Positions 53,397-62,280 of a DNA stretch of 64,000 nt are shown one piece after another (positions within the stretch are counted from its first letter, which is position 1; every line of letters starts with the position of its first letter). The position numbers and the translations under genes are program-made. The notes below the pieces were generated by a model that saw only the letters and a program-made list of their open reading frames with translations, did not search any database and was not told where the DNA came from. Origin of the DNA: Variovorax sp. Root318D1 (lineage in GTDB: Bacteria > Pseudomonadota > Gammaproteobacteria > Burkholderiales > Burkholderiaceae_C); contig NZ_LMCQ01000004.1 in the NCBI RefSeq assembly GCF_001424835.1, positions 3,707 to 67,706 on the forward strand, in the 5' to 3' direction.

Positions 53397-54296
53397 ATGG
53401 CAGCACCTGACTTCAGAACGCTCCGCTACTTTGTCGCCGTCGCCGAGGAACGCAGCGTCGGAAAGGCGGCACGTCGGCTCAACATGGCCCAGCCGCCGCT
53501 GTCGGTTCACATCAAGAATCTGGAGGCGTCGGTGGGCACGCCGTTGTTTCGCAGGGCGGCGCGCGGCATGGAAATCACCGACGCTGGCCATGCGCTTTTC
53601 CAGCGGGCGAAGGAAGCACTGCTGCTTGCCAATGAAGGATTCGACGCCGCGCGGGCCATCGGCTCGGGCAGCAGGGGACGACTCACGGTCGGAACCATGG
53701 TCGTGCTTTCCTACCTGGTGCTGCCACGCCTGGAGAACGCGCTGCGCGCGAAGCTGCCGGACGTGGAGATCCAGTACGTAGAGCTCAATGCCGCCAACAA
53801 CGTCTCGGCCATCGCCGATTCGCAAGTGTCCGTGGCCATCTGCATTCCGCCCCTCGCCCACGCGGGCATTGCGGTCGAGCGCATCGGCACTCAGCCCTTG
53901 ATGCTGGCCGTGCGTGCGGATTCACCCTTGGCCCGAATGGCCAGCATTCCACTGGCGCGGCTGTCAGGCATGCCCCTCATCGGGCTCCCCGTGCCCGATG
54001 GCGACGTCGACAAATCCATCATCGCTTCGATGCTCAGGCGGCACGATGTGAGCATGCCGATCGCGCAGCGCGTGGAGACCATGGTGTCGGCGTTGGCGCT
54101 CGTGCTGGCGGGCAGGGGCGTGGCCATCTTGCCCGCCTGCGCGCGTATCGGCCGGCCGCCGGGCGTGGTGTTCAGGCCTTTGCGCAACGTCGACGCGAAG
54201 ATGGACATCGCCGTGTGTTGGCGCAGCGATTGGCAGAGCCCCCTGATCGAGCCTTTCCTGGCGTGCGCGCGGGCGTCCGTGCGCCAGTCGGCCTAG
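53397..54296 (+). CDS. LysR family transcriptional regulator
   Basis: A 299-residue LysR regulator (MAAPDFRTLRYFVAVAEERS and KAARRLNMAQPPLSVHIKN). The ATG at 53397 is preferred to one 21 codons earlier because the family starts there. It is divergent from the amidase/Bug/MFS operon, its likely target. Its end is 16 bases from the dienelactone hydrolase stop. Confidence 0.9.
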   Translation: MAAPDFRTLRYFVAVAEERSVGKAARRLNMAQPPLSVHIKNLEASVGTPLFRRAARGMEITDAGHALFQRAKEALLLANEGFDAARAIGSGSRGRLTVGTMVVLSYLVLPRLENALRAKLPDVEIQYVELNAANNVSAIADSQVSVAICIPPLAHAGIAVERIGTQPLMLAVRADSPLARMASIPLARLSGMPLIGLPVPDGDVDKSIIASMLRRHDVSMPIAQRVETMVSALALVLAGRGVAILPACARIGRPPGVVFRPLRNVDAKMDIAVCWRSDWQSPLIEPFLACARASVRQSA

Positions 54297-54312
54297 CCGA
54301 TAGTGCGTGCCC

Positions 54313-55548
54313 TCATCGCTGCAGCAAGCCGTTCGATGGCAGCGTCTCGTCCAGCAGCTTGCGCGCCGTCTCGACGCCGGCCACCGGCAGCAGTTTCGGA
54401 TCGAGCAGGCCCACCTGCACCAGCACGCTGGCCTGGTCCCAATAGATGTGCTCGTGGTAGAGCTTGTCGCCGCGGAACTTGACCACCGCCAGCAACGGAA
54501 TCTCCACCCGCTTTCCGGTAGGAGGAACGCCCGGCAGCATCCATGGGATTTCCGTGGTGTGCGTGAAGCAGAACAGCATCTCGTCGACCACTTGCGTGGC
54601 GCCCACGGTGCGCGAGACCGGTACCAGGGAGGTATCGGGCGGATTGCTGTTGACGAAGTGGTTCGTGTAGAAGTGGTGCAGCGCCTTGTAGCCCACGCCG
54701 CCGGTCATGGTCGGAATGTGGTTGACGTAGGGCTCCGGCACCATCGTTTGCATGGTGTCGTCGACGTTGCGCGTGCCGAACTCGTATTCGCAGTGCTTGT
54801 CCCATAGCGCGGCCAGGTCGTGGTGCGGACCGATGGCCGACTTGAGCGTGGCGATGCTGCGCTCGTGGGCCATGAGCGCCGAGGGGCGGTGGTAGTGCTC
54901 GCCGCCCGTGCGTGCAAAGGCGTGGTCGACACCCGGGTACACGTGCACCTCGACGTTCGGCCGGACGCGCAGCGTCTGCACGATGCGTTCGCGTGCCTCG
55001 GGCGGGCAGAAGCCGTCGAGCTCGGCCACATGCAGGGCGAGCCGGCAACGGATGTTGTCGGCCTCATCCAGCGCCGCATCGATGCCCACGCCGTAGTAGC
55101 CGACGGCGACGTCCGCATCGGTGCGGCAAGCCGCCAGGTAGGCCAGCTTGCCGCCCAGGCAGAAACCGAGCACGCCGACCTTGGCGTCCTGAACTTCGGG
55201 CCGCTGGCGCAGCGTGCTGATGGAAGCCTGGATGTCTTCCATGCCACGGGCCTCGTCAAAGCCCTGGTACAGCGCGAATGCGCGTTGCCAGTCGTCCGGC
55301 GAGTAGCCCAGTTCGACGTCGGGCTGCTGGCGCCAGAACAGGTCGGGCACCAGCACGACGTAGCCTTCCTCGGCGTAGTAGTCGGCCACCTCTCGCATCG
55401 TTGCGTTCACGCCGAAGATCTCCTGCGCGAGCACCAGGCCCGGGCCGCTGCCCGAACGTGGCACGGCGAGGTAGCCGCTGAAATTGCCGCTGCCGTCGGT
55501 GGCCGGGATGCGGATTCGGGGCGTAGCGCCGGGTGCTTTTTCCTGCAT
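54313..55548 (-). CDS. Dienelactone hydrolase fused to a SnoaL-like domain
   Basis: A 411-residue two-domain protein. Residues about 8-235 are a dienelactone hydrolase: Cys130 in GFCLGG, Asp178 and His209 in GVDHAFA match the Cys123/Asp171/His202 triad of the known enzyme with constant offset, and Glu45 fits the activating Glu36. Residues about 245-405 are a SnoaL-like/NTF2 fold (WDKHCEYEFGTRNVDDTMQ). The SnoaL part could bind or cyclise the product. Start at 55548 follows ACGGAG. It ends the StyA operon. Confidence 0.9.
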   Translation of the reverse strand: MQEKAPGATPRIRIPATDGSGNFSGYLAVPRSGSGPGLVLAQEIFGVNATMREVADYYAEEGYVVLVPDLFWRQQPDVELGYSPDDWQRAFALYQGFDEARGMEDIQASISTLRQRPEVQDAKVGVLGFCLGGKLAYLAACRTDADVAVGYYGVGIDAALDEADNIRCRLALHVAELDGFCPPEARERIVQTLRVRPNVEVHVYPGVDHAFARTGGEHYHRPSALMAHERSIATLKSAIGPHHDLAALWDKHCEYEFGTRNVDDTMQTMVPEPYVNHIPTMTGGVGYKALHHFYTNHFVNSNPPDTSLVPVSRTVGATQVVDEMLFCFTHTTEIPWMLPGVPPTGKRVEIPLLAVVKFRGDKLYHEHIYWDQASVLVQVGLLDPKLLPVAGVETARKLLDETLPSNGLLQR

Positions 55549-55591
55549 GTGAACTGCTCCGTTCAAGGGTGGGAGGATGCGGGCCATGCGT

Positions 55592-57325
55592 TCATTGCAC
55601 GCATTCCGGGTGTCGCGTCGTCACCTGGTAGTAGCCCGAATGAAAAACCAGCGGCTCGCCATCGAAGCGGTCGTAGCGCTCGACTTCACCGATGAAGATC
55701 AGGTGGTCGCCGCCATCGTACTGCTTCACGTTGCGGCAGATGAACCGGGCGATGACGCCATTCAGCAGTGGCACGCCGGCCGCGCCGTCGCAGCATTCCA
55801 CCCCGCCGAACTTGTCCGCCTGCGGTGTCGAGAAGTGCCGCGACAGGTGATGCTGGTCGGCCGCCAGCACGTTGATCGCGAAATGGCTGGCGCCGGTGAA
55901 GTCGGCCACGCTCGGCGCCTGCCGGGCCAGGCTCCACAGCACCAGCGGCGGGTCCAGCGACACCGACGAAAACGAATTGGCGGTCATGCCCACGCGGCGG
56001 CCGTCGATCGACCGGGTGGTGATGACGGTCACGCCGGTGGTGAACTGTCCGAGCGCCTTGCGGAAGTCGCGCCGGTCGAAGCGGTCGCAAGCTGCCTCAC
56101 GCGCCCGGGTTTCCAGGAAGCGGTCTGCCTCGGCGGCATCGAACCACCAGGGTGCGAAAACGCGCGGGTCATCGAAGCCGTTGGCGATGGTGCTCGCAAC
56201 CGCGGTCAGTTGGCTCGCGCTCTGCAGCAGCTTCTGCAAGTGCGGCTTCGGCGGCGCGAGCAGGCTGTGGGTCCAACAGGTGGCCCAGCGGGCATAGCCT
56301 TCCCAGTAGCGGTCGAAGGTCTCCTGCATCCACGCCGCGTCGAACGGTGCATCGCCGTGTTCGAGGATCCGTTTCAGGTAGATGTCGGCGCACTTGGCCG
56401 CGTTGTTGGCGCCCTGGCCGGTGATCGGATCGTTGAGCACCACGGCATCCGCCAGGCCCAGCACCTTGCGCCCCGAGGGCAGTGTAGCCACCGGCTTGCG
56501 CACCGTCGGCGTGAAGCGACCTGCGAGGATGCCGTTGTCATCGGTCAGCTCGATGTCCGTGCAGCGTTCTGCTTCCCAGGGCAGGAAGGTGTCGAGAATC
56601 CACCTGCTGCGCGCGAGATGCTCCTGCGGCGTCTTCACGTCCGCCCAGCAATCCATCGGGCCGCCCGGCACACCCTCGAACACCATGATCTCGCAAGGGC
56701 CCGTGGTGGTCAGCGCCGGGAACACGAAGTATTCGCCCACGCCGGGGATCAGGTTGAAGCACACGCGCGCATGGGGCAGGGCGGGCTTCATTCCCTTCAC
56801 ATAGGTGAGTGCCAATACACGCTGAGGCTGGTCGAATGGCGAGCGCTCGGCGTCGCGCTCGAACAGTTGCGAAATCTCGCCCTTGCCACTGGCGACGACG
56901 ACGAGATCGTGCGCCGCCGCGCAGGCTTCCAGCGCGGCGAGCCCGACGTCCTGCAGCACCAGCCGGCCGCCGCGCTTCTCGAACTCGGCCATCCAGGCGG
57001 GTATCTTGAGCCGCTGGTCGACCGACTGCGCGGGCCCGTCGAGCCTCGCGCTCCACTCGATGGACTTGCCGCTTTCCGGGTTGCGCACTGCGAAGCCGAT
57101 GCCTTCCACAGCGGGGCATTCGTCCGCCCACCAGTCCAGCTGCAGTTCGCGTTCGGTCTGCAGTGCGGTCTCGAACATGCACTGGCTGGACATCACCGGC
57201 CCTTCGAAGATCTCTTTCGCCGTGCGGTTCGAAAAAACTGTCACCTCGTACCCCGCGCGCTGCAGGCCGAGCGCGAGCTGCATGCCGGACTGTCCGGCGC
57301 CGACGATGGCCACGCGTTGCGTCAT
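55592..57325 (-). CDS. styA2B: StyA2B: FAD monooxygenase fused to flavin reductase
   Basis: A 577-residue fusion. Residues 1-412 are a StyA-type styrene/indole monooxygenase (FAD loop VGAGQSG at 8-14, MSSQCMFETALQ, and ITGQGANNAAKCAD); residues 413-577 are a StyB-type flavin reductase (KALGQFTTGVTVITTRS, GMTANSFSSVSLDPPL). AGGAG lies seven bases before the ATG. The preceding gene is a separate StyA, so the pair is the StyA1/StyA2B type known from Rhodococcus opacus 1CP and Variovorax paradoxus EPS, where sulfoxidation was favoured. The join lacks a recognisable linker. Confidence 0.94.
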   Translation of the reverse strand: MTQRVAIVGAGQSGMQLALGLQRAGYEVTVFSNRTAKEIFEGPVMSSQCMFETALQTERELQLDWWADECPAVEGIGFAVRNPESGKSIEWSARLDGPAQSVDQRLKIPAWMAEFEKRGGRLVLQDVGLAALEACAAAHDLVVVASGKGEISQLFERDAERSPFDQPQRVLALTYVKGMKPALPHARVCFNLIPGVGEYFVFPALTTTGPCEIMVFEGVPGGPMDCWADVKTPQEHLARSRWILDTFLPWEAERCTDIELTDDNGILAGRFTPTVRKPVATLPSGRKVLGLADAVVLNDPITGQGANNAAKCADIYLKRILEHGDAPFDAAWMQETFDRYWEGYARWATCWTHSLLAPPKPHLQKLLQSASQLTAVASTIANGFDDPRVFAPWWFDAAEADRFLETRAREAACDRFDRRDFRKALGQFTTGVTVITTRSIDGRRVGMTANSFSSVSLDPPLVLWSLARQAPSVADFTGASHFAINVLAADQHHLSRHFSTPQADKFGGVECCDGAAGVPLLNGVIARFICRNVKQYDGGDHLIFIGEVERYDRFDGEPLVFHSGYYQVTTRHPECVQ

Positions 57326-57339
57326 GGGTTCACTCCTGG

Positions 57340-58578
57340 CTACGCGACGGCCGCGCAGGTTTCGATGTAGCGGTCCGCTTCCGCGGGATCCGCAAACCAC
57401 GGAAAGAAGGTGCGCGGATCGTCGAAGCCGTTGGCGAAGGCGCTGGCCAGCGGCGGCATGGCGCCGGCACTGCCGAGCAGCTTGAGCACATGGGGCGGCG
57501 GCGGTGCCAGCAGCATGTTGGTCCATTGCGTGACCCATTGCGCATAGCCGAACCAGTAGCGGTCGAAGGTCTGCTGCATCCACGCCGCATCGGCCGCGCC
57601 ATTGCCGCGCGCGGCGATGCTCTTCAGATAGGTATCGGCGCATTTGGCCGCGTTGTTGGAGCCCTGGCCGGTGATCGGATCGTTGAGCACCACCACGTCG
57701 GCCAGGCCCAGCACGCGGCGCCCCGAAGGCAGCGTGGCCACCGGCTTGCGCACCGTCGGCGCGAAGCGGCCCGCGAGGATGCCGTTGTCGTCGGTCAGCT
57801 CGATGTTCCCGCAACGCGCGGCTTCCCATGGCGTGAAGGTGTCGAGAATCCGCTTGCTGCGCGCGAGGTGCTCCTGCGGCGTCTTCACGTCCGCCCAGCA
57901 GTCCATCGGGCCGCCCGGCACGCCCTCGAACACCATGATCTCGCAGGGCCCCGTGGTGGTCAGCGCCGGGAACACGAAGTATTCGCCCACGCCCGGAATG
58001 AGGTTGAAAGACACCGCGGAGAAAGGCGCGCGTGGCGTCATTCCCTTCACATAGGTCAGCGCCAATGCACGCTGCGGTTTGTCGAAGCTGGACTTGTGGG
58101 CGTCGCGCTCGAAGAGCTTCGAAATCTCGCCCTTGCCGCTGGCAACCAGCGTGAGATCGTGGCTTTGGGTGCAGGCCTCGAGTTCGTCGATGCCGGCGTC
58201 CTTGAAGACCAGTTCGCCGCCCTTCTTCTGGAACAGGTCCATCCAGGCGGGAATCTTCACGCGCTGGTCGACCGACTGCGCGCTCGAATTCAGCCGCGCG
58301 GTCCAATCGATGGCCTTGTCGCCCTTTTGCTCGGGGTGCGGCACCGCCAGCCCGATGCCATCCACGGTGGGGCAGTCCTGCGCCCAGAGGTCCAGGCCCA
58401 GGTCACGCTCGATCTGCAGCGAGGTGTGGAACATGCACTGGCTCGACATGACCTTGCCGCGGCGGATGTCCTCGCCCGTGCGGTTGCTGAACATCGTGAC
58501 CTCGTAGCCTGCCGCGAGCAGTCCGAGACCCAGTTGCAGGCCCGACTGGCCCGCGCCGACGATGGCGATTCGCTTCAT
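57340..58578 (-). CDS. styA1: StyA1: styrene/indole monooxygenase-like FAD monooxygenase
   Basis: A 412-residue single-component monooxygenase with FAD loop VGAGQSGLQLGLGLLAAGYEVT, MSSQCMFHTSLQIERD, and the PITGQGSNNAAKCADTYL block. It is very similar, also in DNA, to the first 412 residues of the StyA2B protein downstream (14 bases apart), a tandem duplicate. It likely uses reduced FAD from StyA2B to epoxidise or sulfoxidise an aryl compound. AAGGAG precedes the ATG. Confidence 0.94.
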   Translation of the reverse strand: MKRIAIVGAGQSGLQLGLGLLAAGYEVTMFSNRTGEDIRRGKVMSSQCMFHTSLQIERDLGLDLWAQDCPTVDGIGLAVPHPEQKGDKAIDWTARLNSSAQSVDQRVKIPAWMDLFQKKGGELVFKDAGIDELEACTQSHDLTLVASGKGEISKLFERDAHKSSFDKPQRALALTYVKGMTPRAPFSAVSFNLIPGVGEYFVFPALTTTGPCEIMVFEGVPGGPMDCWADVKTPQEHLARSKRILDTFTPWEAARCGNIELTDDNGILAGRFAPTVRKPVATLPSGRRVLGLADVVVLNDPITGQGSNNAAKCADTYLKSIAARGNGAADAAWMQQTFDRYWFGYAQWVTQWTNMLLAPPPPHVLKLLGSAGAMPPLASAFANGFDDPRTFFPWFADPAEADRYIETCAAVA

Positions 58579-58606
58579 TGCTTGCTCCTTGATGCTCCGT
58601 TCGGAG

Positions 58607-59398
58607 CTAGTCCATCAACTTGGGAATGGCGGGCACGGCCTGCTCGGGACCCATGGCGGCATAACCGCCGTCCACCGCGTAATCGGAACCGGTCACAAAG
58701 CTCGCATGGTCCGAACAGAGAAACAGCACCACCTGCGCCACCTCGTCCGGATCGCCGACGCGCCCGAGCAGATGGAAGGGCGCTGCCACGCGGTCGGTCT
58801 TGGCGCGGTCGCCGCCGCTGAGCCGGTCCATCACGGCCGACCATGTCCAGCCTGGCGACACGCTGTTCACGCGGATGCGGTCCGGCGCCAGGTCCATCGC
58901 CATGTTGCGGGTGAGCTGCGCCATGGCGGCCTTGCTCACCGGATAGAGCCAGCGCCCCGTCTGGGCCACGCGCGACGAGATGCTCGTGAAATTGACCACC
59001 GCCCCGCCGCCGGCCGCGACCATGTGAGGGTGCACCGCCTGCAGCATGGCTACCGCGCTTGCCACGTTCACGTTGAACGAAGCGAGCCAGTCGGCGCGCG
59101 GCGACTTGAAGCCGTCGTCCAGGTAGGAGCACGCCAGGTTGATGAGAAAGTGCACACCGCCGTGCCGCGTGGCCGCCTGTGCCACGCAAGCCTGCACCTG
59201 CGCGTCGTCGGTGATGTCGGTGCGCATGAAGTGCACGCCGGTGCCGAGCGAGTCCGCCAGCGCCTGGCCGTTGTCGGCATCGATATCGGCAATGACGACC
59301 CTCACGCCGGCCGCGTGCATCGCGCGCACCACGCCGGCGCCTATCAGCGTGGAGCCACCGGTGACGATGGCGCTCTTGCCTTCGAGTCCCTTGAACAT
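58607..59398 (-). CDS. Short-chain dehydrogenase/reductase (SDR)
   Basis: A 263-residue SDR. The nucleotide loop is TGGSTLIGAG (13-22); Ser139, Tyr152 and Lys156 (YPVSK) form the catalytic set, and AIADxD-like ADIDAD (37-42) suggests NAD. The usual NNAG is NLAC here. It is the first gene of the StyA operon, ahead of StyA1 by 28 bases, and should oxidise the alcohol or diol made from a monooxygenase product. GAGGAGAG precedes the ATG. Confidence 0.93.
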   Translation of the reverse strand: MFKGLEGKSAIVTGGSTLIGAGVVRAMHAAGVRVVIADIDADNGQALADSLGTGVHFMRTDITDDAQVQACVAQAATRHGGVHFLINLACSYLDDGFKSPRADWLASFNVNVASAVAMLQAVHPHMVAAGGGAVVNFTSISSRVAQTGRWLYPVSKAAMAQLTRNMAMDLAPDRIRVNSVSPGWTWSAVMDRLSGGDRAKTDRVAAPFHLLGRVGDPDEVAQVVLFLCSDHASFVTGSDYAVDGGYAAMGPEQAVPAIPKLMD

Positions 59399-59468
59399 GA
59401 CGCTTGCTCTCCTCGGTTGATCGGGCAGGCCGGGTTGGCCTGTGGAGCGAACGTTATGGGAGAGCAGG

Positions 59469-59509
59469 CCCTTGGCGAATCCCGCAAACGCAAGGCCGTG
59501 TCCCTGGCG
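59469..59509. promoter_or_regulatory. Direct repeat in the divergent SDR/AraC spacer
   Basis: CCCTTGGCG at 59469-59477 and CCCTGGCG at 59502-59509 are near-identical direct repeats 33 bases apart, in the spacer between the StyA operon and the AraC gene. They could be half-sites for that AraC regulator. Confidence 0.3.
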
Positions 59510-59579
59510 CGCAGGTTTTTTATCGAGGGCTGGTCCGAATTGTGGGCGGGGATGGTTTTTGCTAGGGTGCCTTGGCCCC

Positions 59580-60578
59580 ATGGACACCGCCACGACCCCA
59601 CCGCTGCCGCTGCAGCGCTACCGGCTTTTCGAGAGCCACGACATGGACGAGGCCCGCGAAAGCGTGGCCCGCGTGTTCTGCCCGCACGGGCTGGTCATGC
59701 TGCGGCCCCGCACCGAGCTCGACGCCTGCCATCACAGCGCGCGTCTCCATCGGGACGTGAGCCTCAACTATGTGCAGTACGGCCCCGGCGTGCAGATCGA
59801 CCCCGGCTACCTGCAGGAGTTCTTCCTGTTGCAGATTCCGTTGCGCGGCGGCGCCGAGATCCGCTGCGGCGCGCAGCATGTGGACGCGACGCCTCGCCTG
59901 GCCTCACTGCCTTCGCCGACCGAGCCGCTGTCGATGCGCTGGGCCGACGACAGCCCGCACCTCATCGTGCAGCTGTCGCGCTCCGCGCTGCTCTCCCGGC
60001 TCGAAGCCTTGCTCCAGGCGCCCGTCAGGCAGCCGCTGGTGTTCGACCTCGGCGTGCCGCTCGATAACCCCGCCCTCGCGCCCATGGTGCACTTCATCGA
60101 CTATCTGCGGCTTACGCTCGATGCTGGCAACGCACTGCAGGCCGGCGGTCGCCTGGCCGAGCATGCCGAGGAGTACCTGATGGCCAGCCTCTTGATGTCG
60201 GCGGGGCACAACCACTCACGCCCCCTGGCCGGCGACGCGCAGCGCAGCCTGCTGCCGCGCGTGGTCCGCAGGGCGCAGGAATACATGGCGGCGCATGTCG
60301 AGCAACCCTTGTCGCTGGCCGACGTCTGCCGCGAAGTCGGCTGCAGCGCGCGTGCGCTGCAACTTGCGTTTCGCCAGCATGCGGGCCTGGGTCCGATGGA
60401 GTTTCTGCGCGAGCTGCGCCTGGACAAGGTGCGCGCTGAGTTGCGAGTGTCGGGCCATGGCGGCGTGCGCGACGTTGCGCAAAAATATGGTTTTCTTCAT
60501 ATGGGCCACTTTGCAGCGCAGTACCGAACCCGCTTCGGCGAGCGACCCTCGGAAACGCGAACGCTGCGAGCCTTCTGA
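59580..60578 (+). CDS. AraC family transcriptional regulator
   Basis: A 332-residue regulator with an AraC-binding-like N-terminal domain (about residues 40-180) and a C-terminal double helix-turn-helix (EQPLSLADVCREVGCSARAL and VRDVAQKYGFLHMGHFAAQY). It is divergent from the SDR/StyA1/StyA2B/DLH operon, its probable target. The ATG at 59580 is chosen; upstream in-frame starts lack support. Confidence 0.9.
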   Translation: MDTATTPPLPLQRYRLFESHDMDEARESVARVFCPHGLVMLRPRTELDACHHSARLHRDVSLNYVQYGPGVQIDPGYLQEFFLLQIPLRGGAEIRCGAQHVDATPRLASLPSPTEPLSMRWADDSPHLIVQLSRSALLSRLEALLQAPVRQPLVFDLGVPLDNPALAPMVHFIDYLRLTLDAGNALQAGGRLAEHAEEYLMASLLMSAGHNHSRPLAGDAQRSLLPRVVRRAQEYMAAHVEQPLSLADVCREVGCSARALQLAFRQHAGLGPMEFLRELRLDKVRAELRVSGHGGVRDVAQKYGFLHMGHFAAQYRTRFGERPSETRTLRAF

Positions 60579-60628
60579 CGCATGACCGTTGCAGGTCTGA
60601 TTGAAAACGCGAGCCCGCGCGTGCCCGC

Positions 60629-61120
60629 ATGAGCGTAAGCCCTGCCACCCAGGACCCCGACCTGTTGCGCCGCTTGTTGCGCGCCAAAGACCGCATGGAT
60701 GCCGCATCGCACGAGGAGTGGCCCGTCGGACGGCTGGCGCAGGTGAGCGGCGTGTCCGAAGCCCACTTCGCGCGGTCGTTCAAGCAGGCCTTCGGCATTC
60801 CGCCACACCGCTACCTGCTCACGCGGCGCATCGAGCGCGCAATGGCGCTGCTGCGCGACACCGACCTGCCCATCACCGACATCGCCTTCGACACGGGCTG
60901 GGCGAGCCTGGGCACCTTCGGGCGCACTTTCCGCGACATCACCGGTGAAAGCCCGAGCGCGGTCCGCGCGCGCGGCAAGCCGGCGGCGCACGAGATCGGC
61001 CGCGTGCCCGTCTGCATTGCCAACGCCGCGCGCCGGCCCGATCTCACGACCGCAGTTTCGGAGAAGCGGCGCCTCGAGGCCGGCGGTACAAACGAGCCCC
61101 AACAACAGGAGAGTCCATGA
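60629..61120 (+). CDS. AraC-type helix-turn-helix regulator, short
   Basis: A 163-residue protein with only the AraC double helix-turn-helix (VGRLAQVSGVSEAHFARSFK and ITDIAFDTGWASLGTFGRTF) at about 35-115 and no sensor domain; the tail is low in structure. Its stop overlaps the ATG of the VOC gene by four bases, so the pair is translationally coupled. Such pairs are common in this group. Confidence 0.88.
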   Translation: MSVSPATQDPDLLRRLLRAKDRMDAASHEEWPVGRLAQVSGVSEAHFARSFKQAFGIPPHRYLLTRRIERAMALLRDTDLPITDIAFDTGWASLGTFGRTFRDITGESPSAVRARGKPAAHEIGRVPVCIANAARRPDLTTAVSEKRRLEAGGTNEPQQQESP

Positions 61121-61527
61121 AAGAGGGTATTGAAGTCGTCGGTTTGTACGTGCGCGATCAGGACGAGGCGCTGGCGTTTTATGTGGAGAAGCTCGGCTTT
61201 CGCGTCCATACGGACGTGAAGAACGGCGACTATCGCTGGCTCACGGTGCAGCACCCGGAGCAGCCGTCGTTTCAGCTCGGCCTGGTCACGCCTGGGCCGC
61301 CGGTGCTCGATGCAGCAACGGCGCAAGCCGTGCGCGCCCTCGTGGCCAAAGGCGCAATGCCGCCGCTCGTGCTGACGGTGGCCGACTGCCGCGCTGCCTA
61401 CGGCCGCATGCTTGCCGCGGGGGTCGAGTTCACGCAGGAGCCGGTGGACCGCTTCGGCACCGTGGACGCCGGTTTTCGCGACCCGTCGGGAAACGGCTGG
61501 AAAATGATTCAGGGACGCGTGCGTTGA
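61117..61527 (+). CDS. VOC family protein
   Basis: A 136-residue vicinal-oxygen-chelate protein (EVVGLYVRDQDEALAFYVEK; end FRDPSGNGWKMIQGR). It has the length of single-domain glyoxalase/bleomycin-resistance-type proteins. It is coupled to the AraC-type gene upstream. Substrate unknown. Its last 19 bases overlap the small convergent gene at 61509. Confidence 0.85.
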   Translation: MKEGIEVVGLYVRDQDEALAFYVEKLGFRVHTDVKNGDYRWLTVQHPEQPSFQLGLVTPGPPVLDAATAQAVRALVAKGAMPPLVLTVADCRAAYGRMLAAGVEFTQEPVDRFGTVDAGFRDPSGNGWKMIQGRVR

Positions 61528-61901
61528 AACACCGGGACGTGCACGTCCCATTTTTGTGCGGGGCTCGCGGTCCGGGTGCATTCCACCGCGATGACCCGGC
61601 GGCTGCGTTTCAGTAGCTTGCTTTCGGCACTGGTGTCGAACCACCAGATCTCATGCCACCGTGCCTTCAGGGGGACGGCACATCGAGGAACGAGAACTTT
61701 CAGATTCGGATCCAGCGCTTTCCATTCGTTCTGGGGGTTTCTTGCGTTTTCCTGGTCCACGAAATTGCGCGCTTCCTCCCGTATCTCGTACAAGCCGTGC
61801 ACCGCGTCGTTGGAACGCATGTCCTCGATGCCCGTCGATGAAAAGCAGTGTGTCGCCCAAATGAGCAGACACAAGGGCGGGACGTTGTGATGGATGTGCA
61901 T
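61509..61901 (-). CDS. Small hypothetical protein, possibly exported
   Basis: A 130-residue protein not recognised. The first 25 residues have a hydrophobic run (VPPLCLLIWATHCFSSTG) that could be a signal peptide; the rest ends in a coding-like stretch (NLKVLVPRCAVPLKARW, then VIAVECTRTASPAQKWDVHV). A shorter start at 61820 is possible. It overlaps the end of the VOC gene by 19 bases. The lower GC of this stretch differs from its neighbours. Confidence 0.5.
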   Translation of the reverse strand: MHIHHNVPPLCLLIWATHCFSSTGIEDMRSNDAVHGLYEIREEARNFVDQENARNPQNEWKALDPNLKVLVPRCAVPLKARWHEIWWFDTSAESKLLKRSRRVIAVECTRTASPAQKWDVHVPVFQRTRP

Positions 61902-62280
61902 GTAGTTCGCGCCGAGGTGTTTTGGTTAACGGACCGCTGCTACGATCACAAGTGTCGACTGTCAGAAGGATTGAGTCCCGCGTCCCATGGAGTCAAATAC
62001 TTGCGCGCCGATCAAATACCGCGCTAGGAAACCGTTGTTTTACTTTGGTTGGAATTCTCTGGGGTTTGTCCCCCTTAAGTTTGGAATTTAGCGGCTAAAT
62101 TGCGCCCTCGACGACCTCGCGCAGGCCCGCTCGAATGGCAATAGTGAACGGCTGAATTCCGCGGCGGATTCAACCGGTCGATGCACGATGGATGGAGGAA
62201 GCGGCCGTTCACCGGCGCTGACGCGACACACCGGATGACCCCGCGGGAGCACAATCGCGGAGATGAGTTGAGGCTTAGCG
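61902..62280. other. Gene-free spacer
   Basis: Nothing convincing is coded here. The stretch is noticeably richer in A and T than its neighbours. A GGGG-TTTG-TCCCC stem lies at about 62061-62076. The last bases hold a GAGG before the start of the GNAT gene. Confidence 0.5.

Noticed and set aside
55592..58306. A single 904-codon open frame suggesting a giant monooxygenase
   Set aside because: The part upstream of 57325 is an out-of-frame reading of the StyA1 gene; the StyA2B start at 57325 has a good ribosome binding site.
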